Positions 32,320 through 47,145 of a stretch of 64,000 nt of DNA are shown piece by piece. Position 1 is the stretch's first letter. Every line of letters starts with the position of its first letter. This DNA is from Xylaria sp. FL1777 (Eukaryota > Ascomycota > Sordariomycetes > Xylariales > Xylariaceae). Below the pieces are notes generated by a model, which ran no database searches, was not told the DNA's origin, and saw only the letters and a list, made by a program, of their open reading frames with translations. The stretch lies in assembly GCA_022578965.1 (NCBI GenBank), contig MU400523.1:1-64000 (forward strand), read 5' to 3'. The position numbers were made by a program, and so were the translations under genes.

Positions 32320-34989
32320 ATGATCTCAAGAAGCGCCCCAGTTCGTGCTGTGTGTTTCCGATGCCGAATACGACTGCTGCGCCAATCGGCTCCCGTCCGC
32401 TACGTTGCGAGCGATGCTGATGCTGCTGCTCCTCCTCCTGCCACTGCCACTGCCACTACCAACGGCGCCCGTGATCGAGCCGACGGCGATGGTCCTGATC
32501 CCAAGGCTACTGGCGCCGGTGCCGATCCGGTCCAGATCCGCAAGCAAAAATCCAGGCGGTCTTCCGAGTTTCGACTCGATCTCGGCACACAATACATATC
32601 CCGCAACCGGATCCTCAACGAAGCAGCCGCCCGCTTGGGCCCGGATATGCTAGGCAAGCCTGCGTACGCCATTGTCATGAAAGACGGTGGCATACGAAGA
32701 AAGGAAACCCCATTGCCTTCCTATGAAGACAAGTCCGAATCCCCCGAAAACCTGGCCGCCGCAGGCATCGAAGCTCTTCTTGACGATCAGAGAGTGCCCC
32801 CGACCCAAGAAGAGGTCCGATCAAATATCTCAGGCCTGCAGCCTCAAACCGACAAGGTTTTGCCAGAAAAGGACTTCAGGAAGCTCCAGGCTCTTCTGAC
32901 TGGAGGCTTTCTAAACGCCCAGCTTCACGACTATATAGGATGGCACAAAAAGCAAGAGACAACCGCCGATAGTCCGCCCCCCCCTGAATTTCCTTGGATT
33001 CTAGAAAGGCGGCCCTGGGTCCCTTTGCAGTCTCAACCCGATGCCGTCGAAGCAGTTGATCCTATGCTTCAGGGTTATGTATCGGACACTGCTACCCCAA
33101 AGGACAAGCTGGGTATCCGCTTGATGCGCGAGTGTTGGGGATTATCAATTGCCGAGCTTCAGACCCAACAAGGCGAAACCTGGATTAAGCTCCCCACCTG
33201 CGAATTCGTTCTTCTAATGCGTGAGTCTCGTTTATCTACTACAACTTCTGCCATCAGTTATAACTAGCGGTATATTAATATTGGGACTTCGCTTCACAGG
33301 TGGCACACAACGTTTCCTACATGGTATGAGCAACATCTTCCTCGAGCCAGGCGAAAAGATCGAGGCCTTTCGAGATGAGACAACTCTTCGACTCGTTACC
33401 ACAAAAATAAAAGCAGATTTACTCCTTGAAGAACTCGACAAGATACTACAAGGCGTCACAACGAAGACATTCCCCGTTCTTCTCCTCGACTCTGGATTGC
33501 CAGACCCCGCTGTCCTAGAGCAAGTTGGCCAAATTACGAATACACACGTGTGGGAAAGCCGCACCGGAAAAAGGGTCAGTCATAGATTTGCACTCCTTGT
33601 TGAACTCATTGTTTTAATGTAAACTGACTATTCCGAACAAAGCTACATGTTGCTTGGATTGAAATTAAGTCGCGAGCTGCTCGTAGCTGGTCGGCCGTTG
33701 AAGATATGGCTCACATCGTCTTACGTCTTCTCCTTACTGCTTCAGGATCACAACAGCCTACCTCCAGTCTGCTTTCACCCACGCTATCACGAGAGTTTCC
33801 GGGTCGTCTAATCTTGGATAACACAAGTAGAGACAAACTTGGGTGGAAAGACAGACTGGCGCGATGGGCACGTTATGTGCATCCACAAACCCCGATGAGT
33901 AACATTGTAGACGCAGCATTGCCGCTCAAGGAATTCGAGCTACCTTTCGAGCCCTTAGCAAGGCCAAAGCCTCTTATGGAAAATTCAGAGTTCTTCGAAG
34001 AGAACAAGTTTCCCTTTCATCCTGTTCAATGGTCCAACGTTGGTCAGACTTCGACAACCGCCCACTTCGGCCATATCTTGCATCCATACCAAGTCTCGAA
34101 TCCAACTCCGCTCCTCTCCGACCTTCTAGCCAGCACCGATAGACGTGTCTTCGCCCCCTTGACACCTCATCCTGTGCTACTCTCAAGATTGGAACTAAAC
34201 AATTTAGGCAGCAATCCTCTAGTCACTACGAAATTCACACTAGTCCTCCGCTTCTGGCCATCTCCAAGTTCAACCCCAAGCTCAAAACCACGCTCTTCGA
34301 AGGCACCGCCCAAACACGCCGGGGACACGCCTCCAGCTCCGGTTCTCGAGCTCCGCATCAAAGCGTCCGACAACGAGGTCCAGGAGGTTGAGAGCTTGCG
34401 AGCCATCACTCGCACTCATCATACTGACGTGATGATGCCGTCGTCGCTCGTCGACATCCGCTTCACGCAGACACACTACGAGACCCTCCTGGCGCCCGAC
34501 CGCCAGAAGCTTGCTGCTTGGCAGCCTATCTTCGACTTCCTCAACAACGCTCGTCTCGAGCTCGCGGATGGCAAACTAGAGATGCCGCCACGTCAGCGAT
34601 TTCCCATCCCCCGACGCCTGTTCACCAAATACTCCTCGACCGAAAGTATCGATCCCACCTCTGTGCCCGAATTTGTACCAGGACCAGAGGATCCCGATGA
34701 TCTCCCGAGCATATCCTATGAATTCGTCGGTCTAGAACTCCATCGCTCTGCCACACTACCGTTTGAAGGTCACCAATTGACGTACACGTCGATAGAGGCC
34801 GGGCAAGGCGGTGGCCGTCGTGCCGAAGTCACACTCGAACCTCTGGAATCCATTCATTCCTCATCATCAACCGAAGCTGCGGACAAGGATGAAGTACAAC
34901 AAGACTTTTTAGCATGCTGTTCTAGGTTTGTCAGGAATCACACTCTGTGGTCTGGTTATAATAAGAGGAAGTCAGCCAATGTAGCATAG
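32320..34989 (+). CDS. sls1: SLS1-like mitochondrial inner-membrane regulator of mitochondrial gene expression
   Basis: Three exons: 32320-33220, 33300-33574 and 33643-34989, encoding 840 aa; all phases agree. The first 30 residues are Arg-rich with no acids (MISRSAPVRAVCFRCRIRLL), a mitochondrial presequence, followed by a low-complexity Ala/Thr stretch. The conserved core includes ERRPWVPLQSQPDAVEAVDP, KDKLGIRLMRECWGLSIAEL, GTQRFLHGMSNIFLEPGEKI and LLLEELDKILQGVTTKTF, and near the C-terminus ISYEFVGLELHR. These resemble the N-terminal, KH-like and C-terminal regions I recall for fungal SLS1. In yeast, Sls1 is a matrix-facing membrane protein linking mitochondrial transcription to translation and needed for respiration. 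The assignment rests on recalled family patterns, so the exact domain limits are approximate. Confidence 0.78.
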
Positions 34990-35388
34990 CACAGCTCTTG
35001 AGAGCTGCTGTACATTTGTAAATGTGTAAATTACTACCTAGACTAGAAGAGATGCAGTGTCAAGGACGATAGGCAAGGGAAGTGAACTGATTTGAAAGAA
35101 TATTATATCATGTCACAAGGAGGCATCTAGAGAACTCCATTATCGAGCACTACCAATAGTAGATCATGTCACCAAAAAAAGAGATGAGAACACTGAACAC
35201 GGTCTACGACTCTATTTTGCTAGAAGCACATGGACGAGAAAAAAATGACGAGATATTTCCCTAACCCATCCGCAATCATTCCCGACCGATATCAACAGAA
35301 CGTGCGAACGAAATACCCTTATCAAAGCGCCAATCCGTCATGACATTCCCCATTCCGTAGATCAACTCAAGCTGTTAAAATGAGCTGT
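34990..35388. other. Intergenic region between convergent genes
   Basis: This is the 3' flanks of SLS1 (plus) and tef1 (minus). Nothing else is visible. Confidence 0.5.
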
Positions 35389-37232
<1,844 letters not shown>

Positions 37233-40200
37233 CTTGTTGTGTTGATGAGAATTCTGGGTCTAGAGATTGGGGAGTAACTGCACGCGCGGACACAAGTTAG
37301 TTGACGGTCGTGGTCTCACTTCTGCACGACAGCGACATCGACAGATCTGCAGACGGGAAAAAGGCAAAGAAACACGCAAAAAGACTATGCGCTGTGCAGA
37401 GACGAGTCGGCAGAAGAAGATGCGATGGTTTTCGCGGTGGTGAGGATGAGGGGAGACTCACATTTCCAGATGTTAATGCTTGATTAACGGTATAGTGACA
37501 AGGAATCAAAAGGAAAATCAAGAAGAAGGGAGCGGAAGGGCAGTGGTGGGTTTTATTCAGGGAGACCAGCGAGGTGGCGCGGCGCTCAGAGTTTCTGCCA
37601 GCTCCTGTGTTGCGGGGGCATCTGCCCCTCTAACCCCTCCTTCCCATTCACTATCGCACTCCACAAGGACACAATGTGGAAAAAAAAAACTTTTTCGCCC
37701 TTTTTTGCTTTCCCCCACATTCACCGCCTTCCGAACCGGGACGTGGCTCTACATCTCTCTTCGCCCAGATCCACCCCTGGCCTACCTATTGGTGAGATTT
37801 GTGAGGCAATGCCGCGCTTGCTTGGCCGAACCCATACCAGGTACGTACCTACCCGTCTACCTACTTCTAGTACCCCTCTGTTGTACAGGTACATTGATTG
37901 GGTATCCAGGCTAGTACTGCGAGGCTCTGTCTTTAAATTTTTTTTTTTTTTTTTTTTTTCACTTTTATTTTTTGGGGGGCTTTTTTTTTCAAACTCGCCG
38001 TCTGTGTCACTGTTTTGCTGTCATCCAACAAGATTGCCAAGGCAGACAACTCCCAGGATTCAGTACCTATTGTATCTACAGTATTATGTGCATGGTGTAT
38101 TGTAGCCTACGTACAGTAGGTATCTCGGCAAACAGTCATAATAGAGATTATCATAGACGACACCGCGTCAGGACAGGTTTCATATCAGTTTTCGCCTTCA
38201 CCACCCCTCTTCCCTTGCTGCCCAATGCCATTCTGTCTAGCAATTAATTGGTTGATCAAGAGCCTCCACAATTCGATAGTCTCCGCAATCTTACCGGGGT
38301 ATTATGTGCGTCACGCCGGGACCATTCGTCGGGGGGCCACTATTCGGGGCACGTCTACGACGTGGTCCGCTAATATCCGACACTAATATAATGTTAACTC
38401 GGCGGGTGAATGAGAACGGCATACCCATCTATGCATAGATCTGAAGCAGACGTGCCCTATCCAAGGGGAAAAAGGAAAGGGATAAAAAACAAACGCCCAG
38501 CTAAAATCTCAAGGTCGCGCTCTCTTGCCTAAGTATTTTTAGTACCTATCGCCGCTTTATACCGCCGCAGAACCGCAGCAAATGGCCGGAAAAAAAAAAG
38601 CGATACTATCTAGCCAGCACCCATTATTCGCCCCATTTCTGTATCCACCAGGCACCATGATGCCCCCAAGAGTTGGGGTGGCAGAAATGCCCATATTTAC
38701 TTTTGTAATAACGAAGTTTTATCTTCAATATTTGATAATATTGTGTCAGTAGGTAGTCTTACCAAAAATCACGGCAAAAATGTAGACCTAAATCAGAGCT
38801 CGTTCTATTAAGTAAGTATACATTGGGAAATGGTGATGCAGATGGCAGTTATCCAGCTATCCCTCGCTCTAACCATGTCACGGAAAAACGACGCCGTTAA
38901 CTCCGTGTAGACTAAACTGTATATACTGAAGGCCTCCTTACTGTGAAGTCAGATTAACGTCCGCCAATGCTCACGTGCCACGCCCTTGATAAGGTTACTT
39001 TCACAAGCATATTTATAGATCTGTTTACAAATTCCTCAACCGAGAGGCAAGGTACCCATCGATTCCAAAGTTAATACTGATATAGCAGAACCTACAATCT
39101 CTAACGACATTCTTAAGGAGGGGTTGTTGTTGGCTGTATACAGCCTATATGCCAAATAGATTTTTTCAGTGCTAGGATAGGTCACTAGGTAGTAGATAGC
39201 TGATAGGTCGGAGTATATGGGTTAGGGCTTAACGCCATTTTATTTCTGAACCACTCCAATAATATTAGGACGGCTTACTAAGTAGGTCCCCATATTCTAT
39301 ATACTCAGAATAATTAATAATATTGCCCCATGGGGTACTAATTAGCCTGCCACTATAGGACTTTCAAGATGTAATCACAATTAAAAGCAAGTCTTGAAGC
39401 TCTTATATGAAAGCAAGATCCTAGAGCTGCTACCTATATCTCTCACTCAATTAGCTATTAAAAGAAAATAAAAATAACAATAGGTAGAATATCCAAAATC
39501 ACCCTGATAGCCCCGATGTTTGTGAAACTTAATGGCAATATCAAGAGACTTAACAGGACACATATTCATGAAAGCTTCCAAAGGGGTGATACACTATAAC
39601 AAATTTCTAGAATTTAGTAAGCGCATATATGACATACTCTACTATAAACCATAGGCTTGGGAAGTAAGAAAAGAGTGTTTAGGAATGTTTATGCTCTAGA
39701 TACGCATCTACTTTCTCTGGTATCTGTCCAAACAATAGAAATATATCTACTAGAATTTTTATACATTAGATTGACCTCGGACGCTTCTTTCAGCTTTTAC
39801 AAATCACACCGACTTCCTTCGTTGTTTATTCTTATTTTTGTATTTCTGTTGTGGTAGTAGTCGCATGAGATATTCATCAAGCAGTTCCATTAGTTTTAAG
39901 ACATAACACAGAAAAAGGAAAAGAAACCAGGCGGGGGGGATCAAATGGCAAAGCAGATCAGCACAACATATTAGCCCAATAGACATCAAACAGGAAAGAT
40001 AATGGAACGTCATAAAATCTCACAATATCTGGTAGGATTGCCTGGGTCCAGCTAATACGTCGACGGACCTACGATGTCCCCTCTTTACGGTACCACCCCC
40101 GGAAACTGGGGTCGATGCACGGACCTAGGCCCGAGCTGAAGATACTTGTGTAATGTATGTACATGTAGTCTCCTACACCTTAGACTATAGTCTCGGACTT

Positions 40201-41423
40201 AACCATTCAGCCTTCGGCCCCAATTGAGAACAAGGCATACAAAGGGAGAAGTAGTAGTGGCTTCGGCCCGGGCCAGGTTGAGTCATTTGGTCCAGACATA
40301 GTCTTAGTATTCCCGCTTTAGTCTCACGAAGAGCGGCTGGATTAGACACATATCCCGGAGCTAGAACAAACGCCTAACATAGGTAGGTTGAATTGACCCA
40401 AGGCTCTATCAACTTGTATTCCTTGCATGGTAAAAGGTGGGTCGTGTGCCGGGCGGCCGGGAGGCTGGGAGGCTTTGATCGCTGGCTCGAGGCATATCCA
40501 CAAAGGCAAGGGAGATAAACTCGACGAATGACCGACATTTAGTGCGCCTCAAAGCACACCAAGCTTTAATTTAATCCTGTTTAGTTTGGTACCTAGGCCA
40601 CCTAGCTTGGCCGTGGTCAATCGCTACGTAGGCCCTGCGCCCACTTAATATACCTAGAATAGGTAATCCGCCCTATGTACTATGTATATACTCTTTCATA
40701 CTTTATGTCAGGCTTTGCCATTGTGTGTATGTATTGTAGTTGTAGATGGGATGGAGTGGACCTAGTGGCCTAACACTGTAGCTACCATATATATACATAG
40801 GCTAGGCCGTAACTGCCTACACTTTAGGTACGTTAACTACTAATAATTGTGAAGTATACTACCTGCTTCTACGCAATAGGTTTAATGTAGGTAGCGATGA
40901 ATTGATACCCAGGGTAGATTTCCCTCCTTGCTGGAACCAACCCATTTTGGGTAATTAAGTCTAACATAGCGATTGACCGCAGCCAACCTAGGTAGCTAGG
41001 TTGTTGTTGTCAATATAAATGTCGAGTCCGAAGTTCTAAACCACTCAGCTTGTATACTAAGCGTAGTAGTAGTGGGTCTGTAGGTACAATGCGACTACTG
41101 CGTAACCTCCCGGGTCCTCCCCTGTATCTCGCCTACCCAGATTCTTTAAGTTGCGCGGCCCCCAAAGTTTCCAAGGTTAGATAACACGAGACCCTGAACC
41201 AACCCCGGACGAATGAACGCCCACTCATTTGCCCCGACCTCTCGTAACACCAATCGCGGCCTCGAGCGACCACTTCCTGTCTTCTTGTCCTCTGCACCTC
41301 CAATTGACCTCCCACCGTCAAGGAGCAGTTCGACAAGAGGCGGAAAATAGGCATAACAAGGGCCGTCACGTCGTTGCCGCCGCCGTCGCTCGCCCCCGGC
41401 CCGTGGGCTGCTTCGCCTGCCCG
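37233..41423. other. 4.2 kb gene-poor region: tef1 promoter, T-tract and AT-rich DNA
   Basis: The tef1 upstream part (37233-38000) is rich in pyrimidine runs on the plus strand, including a 22-base T run (37938-37959) and a 9-base T run (37981-37989). Read from tef1 these are A-tracts, which tend to exclude nucleosomes in strong fungal promoters. From about 38640 to 40000 the DNA is clearly AT-rich with many TA-rich words and no gene. Between 40580 and 41010 several CCTAGGT motifs occur. Small open frames on both strands were judged to be chance. Confidence 0.5.
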
Positions 41424-42388
41424 ATGGACAGACCACGACCGTCGCCATCGTCAGTGAGGCCGATTCCCAACGGCGCCGTCCACGGCCACGGCCACGGCCA
41501 CGATCGCGACTACGCCCACCTCGACGGCCAGCCCGAGCGGCCGGCCCCCGCCGTCGCCGTGTCGCTGCTCCAGCCTCGAGTCGCCGTCCTCCTCGGTCTT
41601 CCGAAGCGCTGGTACCGCACGCTCTCGATATGCCGTCTGTTATGCCTCGTGCCCTGCTTCTGGTGGGGGGTGCGCATTTCCCTGCGCTTCCTCGTCGCAC
41701 AGGTCCTGCGGAGTTGGAATCGCAATGAGGCAGAGGAGGAGGCTTCGCTGAGGCTTACTGAGACTTTGCTTGCGGGGCTCTGGGTATGACGTCCGCCTCC
41801 ACCTGGCTCTGCCTCTAATTTCCTCTCCTGCTATAACTGTACGGTTAGGCCGACAGCAAAAGAAGGACAGAGCAATGACAAACAAAGGCCAGGCACGCTC
41901 AGGATCATACAAGAGACTAACTCATGCATTCATAGTGTCTCGCGTCCGCGACGCTCGCCTTCTACTTCACAGACTGCTTGATGTCCCGGTGGCTGATAAA
42001 CTACACGCCGCAAGCGACGGTGGTGCGGCTGCTGACCATCAGCTGCGTCTTCGCGTATCTGACGTCGTGGATCGTGTACGTGACGGGCGGCTCCAAGGAC
42101 CCTCGGCTGCTTCTGCCTGCCTGGATCGGCATCGCTACCATCCTGACCGCCTGCTATCACTACACTCAGCGGAAGGTGCCGATACGCAAGGAAACCTTTG
42201 CGAGTATAAGCGTTTTCTCCATCGCTAGCTTTATTTCTATGATTGCTCTGTTGCTGGAAAGCAACACCACCCGCCCTTTCCCCGACACGCACGTCCCCCT
42301 CGTCTCCATCGTGAGGACGACCGCCGAGATCGCTGGACGGATCGTTGTCAAGATATTGGGTGTTAATAAGGATGGTACTGGGAGGTGA
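41424..42388 (+). CDS. eos1: EOS1-like ER membrane protein (N-glycosylation/oxidative-stress factor)
   Basis: Two exons: 41424-41783 and 41936-42388 (GTATGA donor, CATAG acceptor), encoding 270 aa. The start at 41424 is chosen because the open frame upstream has no ATG. The N-terminal 45 residues include a Gly/His repeat (GHGHGHDRDYAH). The conserved region starts LLQPRVAVLLGLPKRWYRTL and goes on with CLVPCFWWGVRISL, FYFTDCLMSRWLINYTPQA, and DPRLLLPAWIGIATILTACY. About four hydrophobic segments indicate a polytopic membrane protein. In yeast, Eos1 is an ER protein affecting N-glycosylation and oxidative-stress tolerance. The biochemical activity is unknown. The family match is recalled from conserved segments and is fairly secure. 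Confidence 0.85.
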
Positions 42389-43130
42389 GGAGGTGGTTGG
42401 GTGGGAGATCTTTTGATATAGTCCTGTTTTTCTTTCGACAAGCTGGCACTTAGCCGTTGGTGCTACCGCGGATACCCCTAGGGCGATTTACATATTCTAC
42501 GACCATAGCGACGGGCGTTGGCTGCGCGGGTTTGAGGTTTCACAGACACTCTCACTTTGTTTTAGGCTTGGGTGGAGTGGTTTGCTTTTTGCTTTTTGGT
42601 CTAATTCGTCTTTAGAGCTCTGTAGACCCGGGAATAATTCGGGTTCCGTAGTGATGGGGGTCTGATTCCGTGCTATATAAGATTTGAAGCCCTCTGTATG
42701 TAGCGATTCGATTGCGGTCACGCGAGCCGCATGTTTAGACATCGGTGACTTAGGTATCTCAAGACCAATAGTCATTCTTCTCATACCTCTGAGATTTCAC
42801 TCTTTCAATGCAGCTGATAGTATATTTATTCATAAACTCGGATAAGAGGGAGCCACAGGGAAAGGGGTAGCCTTCTTAGCTCCCAGAGACAGCTCATGCC
42901 AGCTTGTTCAGCGGCCGTGCTCATATATTTCCTACTTTCGGTTAACAATGTTCATAGCCAGCAACGGACCAAGGATTGACTTACCTATGCCGAACTTCTA
43001 ACACTAATACGCAAAATCGAGCCACAGCCCGCCTAGCCGTCTACACCAACGAGAGGACCATCGACATCACCAACCCCTCTCAACATCCCGACTGAAAACA
43101 AGCATATCACCAACCCATCGCACCCAACCT
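42389..43130. other. Intergenic region, one doubtful minus-strand ORF
   Basis: This is the 3' flanks of EOS1 (plus) and the thioredoxin gene (minus). A 95-codon minus-strand ATG frame at 42497-42784 has no recognised motif and was not accepted. Confidence 0.4.
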
Positions 43131-43817
43131 TCACCGCCACCCCTTAAACAACCCCCCCAAAACGCCCGTCCCACCACCCCCATTACCATCACCACCACAT
43201 CTCCGCGCCTCATTCCTAATCCACTCAACCAAGAACTCGCGATCAGCCAACTTCCGACCATCGACGACCCTAGTCTCAAGCACAGGCTCGCCGGCATCAA
43301 AGCTCAGCAGCGTGGGGATGGAAGTAATCACGTACGTCGTGCCGAGCCTATCAACGCCATCCCCGGCCATGATATCAGGGGCATCGTACTCGACAACACA
43401 AAACGCGACGCCGCCCTCGGGCTCGCCGACGCCCGCCTCGACGAGGGAGCGCACGAGCGGCGCCACGGCGCGGCACGTGCTGCACCAGGACGTCGTCCAC
43501 AGCGTTAGCAGCGGCGTCCGCGCCGAGGTGCTCAGGAGCTGGTAGGTGTGGAAGTCGGCGGGACGGCGGACGCTGGGGGTAGAGGCGGGCGTTAATTAGT
43601 GTTGGTTATCGCGGGGGGAGGGGGGAGGGAAGGTGTTTGGTTGTTTGCGGTCTGTCTCGCGCTTGGGATGAGATGACTATTGAACGGGGACTTACGAAGC
43701 GTATATCTGGTTCTGCACGCGTGAGGGTCGCGATGTTGCGAAGCCCCTTGTGGCGGCGCGTAAGGTGAAGCCTCGGAAGGAGATGTGCGCCAGCGTGGCA
43801 CAGGTAATTGGCGACAT
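43131..43817 (-). CDS. Mitochondrial-type thioredoxin-domain protein
   Basis: Two exons: 43696-43817 and 43131-43572, joined in phase 2, encoding 187 aa. Exon 1 encodes an Arg-rich N-terminus without acids in the first 30 residues (HISFRGFTLRAATRGFATSR), a likely mitochondrial presequence. Exon 2 carries the thioredoxin fold: LLTLWTTSWCSTCRAVAPLV with the redox pair Cys71 and Cys74, then VVEYDAPD, and the cis-proline motif TSIPTLLSFD. The active site CSTC differs from the CGPC of classical thioredoxins, so the redox potential and partners probably differ. The C-terminus ends in a glycine-rich tail. Role inferred: disulfide reduction in mitochondria. Confidence 0.8.
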
Positions 43818-44304
43818 TGATATAAAGATTCAGAGGAAATATTTATGTAATTAACTTAGTATAACAACGCTCACCCAATTCTCCCAATGTCAGGCTGTAT
43901 CTTCGTTTCAGTTCAACAATGAGCTTGGTCGCGTGTGAATACCTACAAAAATAAAGATGCTTGAATGTCGTCATACCGAGCATGGGTTATCGGAAATTGC
44001 GGACCTAACATCAACACACTGTTCTCCGATATCCCCGGTAATCGAGGGTGTCAGATTAGGAGCAGAATCATCAAAGTAATATAGTAAGTATCGATGTAAT
44101 TGTCCCTTGACGCCATAATCGCGGATGCTATCCTAAGATGATCCTCGAATGCGAGTTTGCAACACGAATCAACGCTAACGGCCGCCGGCCTTGTATAAAA
44201 AGCATGTGTTATCCCAAATCACCAGTTCCAGTCATTCATCATAACACCGCTCACGGGCTCTAATGCGCGTAGATGTATAACGTCCTTCTTTCCAAACGCC
44301 ATGC
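43818..44304. other. Intergenic region, nothing recognised
   Basis: This gap lies between the thioredoxin start and the stop of the MFS transporter, both minus strand. It has no coding-like frame and no repeat. Confidence 0.4.
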
Positions 44305-47145
44305 CTAGAACTTCTCCATGAAATTCATCCGTACCGTCCACATGCGCGCCCTCTTACCGTAAATATACATCGGGATGGTGGACAGCAGCACGATGAGCTG
44401 GATGACGCCGATCCAGACGAAAACAGTCTTGGACCCGTCGTCCTTGAGCCACCCCGTTACGAAGAAGCTGAATACCAGCCCATGTAAGACGTTCTTGCTG
44501 AAGTTGAGCGTCACGAGCGCCTCTCCGGCATACTGCCGGTAGCTGTCCACGCAGAAGGTAATGGCTGTCGTGGATCCGAGTGAGCACCCGAACGATATAA
44601 TGCCGAAGAACACCGTCGGCACGATCCATGGGTCGTCCACTTGGGCAGACCATCCAAACCCGATCAGTCCCAGCACGGTGGTGATGGTGATGGGAATGGC
44701 CATGACGAGTCTGAACTCGGGTTCGTAAAGGCCCCCATTTCGTCGAGCCATCGCTTTGACTATCACATCGCTGACTTTTCCAGCGACGGCCGTACCCAGG
44801 ACACCGCCGACAAATGGGGATATGTAGACGAGACCAGTGGACAGAGCATCAAATTTGTAATACCCTTCTCGGTAGATAACAGCAACGCATTCGGAAATGA
44901 CGATGAGCCAGCCGACTGAACAGGCGTAGACAGCCGATGACCAGAGGACTGCGGGATACGAGAACAGAATAAAAGGGCGGACGGCGGCCTTCCACCATTT
45001 ATCCTGGTTGATCCGGCCGTTGAAGACCCTCAGCTGCGACTTGAACGATTGGCGTGGTGCCTCCCGTAATCTATGTGTGTACACTTGTCCCATTGTCGCG
45101 GTTCCTAGATTTGGAAACGACATCCTTTCGCTATCTGTATCCGAGCTGAGAGCATAAGGTGTGTGGCGTTGCGCTTCTGGATCCCGGAAATAATCAGCGG
45201 TCGACAAGTGATTTCGCAGGGCTGCGTCAACACTGTGCATCTCTGGTGCAGGGGAGCTGCCACCGGCGTATTCTATACTCATCGGCGACGGGATACTTCG
45301 GTTCGACCATGTTCGCTCATTTTTAGGGCGTGAAGGACCGGGTTGTGACCCATCTTTTCCTAGCGAGTTAATATTAGATCCCGGAGCACTCAGTGAGGTC
45401 TCGCCGTGCTGCGGGGGAGGAGCCGTATGCGTGGATGGCAGGGGTGAATTTTCCTCTCCATGCCTCGTTTCCGAATCTGGATGCTCTTCCGCCTCAGGAG
45501 CGAAGCCGACATGACGGTGTTGGGCCGGCCTTGCCACCTGTTGTTCCTGCTCAGTAGGCTTTACATCATTATGTTCGTGTGTAAGTTGTTCGGTTGGTGC
45601 AGTAGTTACACCAGCCGCGTCGGATACCCTGGGTACGGCCTCCCTGGCCGTCGACCTCCGGCTGAAAAAACTTGGCCGCTTCGCGACTCGGCGAGACGAT
45701 TTTGGAATAGGTGATCGGTCCCAGAAAGTCTCTGGTACGAAGAAAAACAGAAGGATTCCGCAGAAGCCCACTACAATAGCAACAATCCTAAATGAAGTTA
45801 GCGAGGCGTGAATGACACAGCGTTATTACGCTCGATGGTGGAATTTAGCTTACCAAAACACCCAGCGCCAGTCAAGCGCATTAATAATAACAGCACTAAC
45901 AAGGGGAACCAGATTCTTTCCGCCCAGTAATAGCAACGTATAAATACCGATCCGAAAAGCTCGCTCATGGAGGAAAAAGATCTCGGCGATAGTAGCTGAA
46001 GGAAGGCATTCTACTGGGCTGACTGCAATCCCTTGGAAGATGCGGGCAAGAATGAGGGAAGTGAAACTGGGTGACAGTGCACACCACACAGCGGAAATAA
46101 TGAATAGGATGGCACCGAAAAGGTAGACAGGACGTTTCCCGTACAGAATAGCCGTAGGTGAGAAGATCACACAGCCAATGCCAAGGCCTAACATATACTG
46201 TAGCATACGAGTCAGTTATCGCTATTTTACGTGTAGGGTCTACGGGTGCTAAGATATTATTTTGGCCCGAAAGAAAGCCTTATTGTGCTTTGAAGATGGA
46301 TGAAACAAGTAAAAGATTTCGAGAATTACTTACCAGTCCCGTCGTTAATGAAACTCTCGATACATCTACATTGTAGTCTGTGGACTATGTTAGCAAGCAG
46401 CTGAATACGAGATTTCATCAAGCTATTGAACTCTCACCATGTGCAACATTGGTAAATCCAGCAGCAATAATGGGAGTGATGCCTCCTCCCACCATACAAA
46501 AACTGCCGACGCCGGAGGTCAGTAGTCTCCAATTTGAGTGCACTCTGCGAATATTTTGAATTGCAAAGAAGTTTCACAGACATGATTTTGGCCGAAGAGG
46601 GAGCCTTTACACTCTAAAACTCTCTCTATAAAAAGAAAAAAAGGGAAGAAGAAAGTGATTCCATAGATTACTCACAGTCCAAGTGAAATCAAAGCAGAAT
46701 CACGGCGCCAGGCCGGCCAATTCAGCGGGTCATTATGGGAATCATCCGGCTGAGGCTCGAGAATAATCTGGCCATCCGAGGTGAGCTTTTTCTGCTGTTC
46801 TTCCTTGGTGGGCGACATTGGTGGTTCCGGTAACATGCCGGTAGGTAGGGAAGAGTGAGAAGTCCTGGCGGGTGCACTCCGGAGACCAAGGGGTTCATTT
46901 CTCTCCTTCGACAGCAACAGAACAGAACCTAGACACTACGTTAGCTAGATCGTCGCGGGCCAACAATGGAAGAAACACTGACCTGGAACTTCAATGGTCT
47001 CTCTGTCGTTGAGGATCCCCATAGTCCATATCGGCTTCGGCGGCTTCTCCCCGGTAGAATCCTGGTCAGAAGACTCATTGCTTCTCTTTTTGAAAAACGC
47101 CCTCCATGGACGCCCAGCGCCCGAATCCTTGGGCTCGTCCGCCAT
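44305..47145 (-). CDS. Major facilitator superfamily (DHA1-like) transporter with a very long central loop
   Basis: Six exons: 46983-47145, 46676-46928, 46438-46502, 46334-46377, 45854-46197 and 44305-45787, encoding about 783 aa; all phases agree. The N-terminal 130 residues are cytosolic and contain the fungal MFS segment IWTMGILNDRETIEVPGSVL and DSHNDPLNWPAWRRD. Membrane segments include FCMVGGGITPIIAAGF, GLGIGCVIFSPTAILYGKRPVY (signature A-like) and RIFQGIAVSPVECLPSA. After TM6 (IVVGFCGILLFFFVPETFW, the usual PETF motif) comes a hydrophilic loop of about 230 residues, rich in Pro, Ser, His and Glu. Six further spans follow. The family exports drugs or metabolites across the plasma membrane; the substrate cannot be told. 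Confidence 0.88.

Noticed and set aside
42497..42784. 95-codon minus-strand ATG frame
   Set aside because: No motif, no splice partner, located in the 3' flank of EOS1 and next to another gene's 3' end. Chance is the simpler reading.
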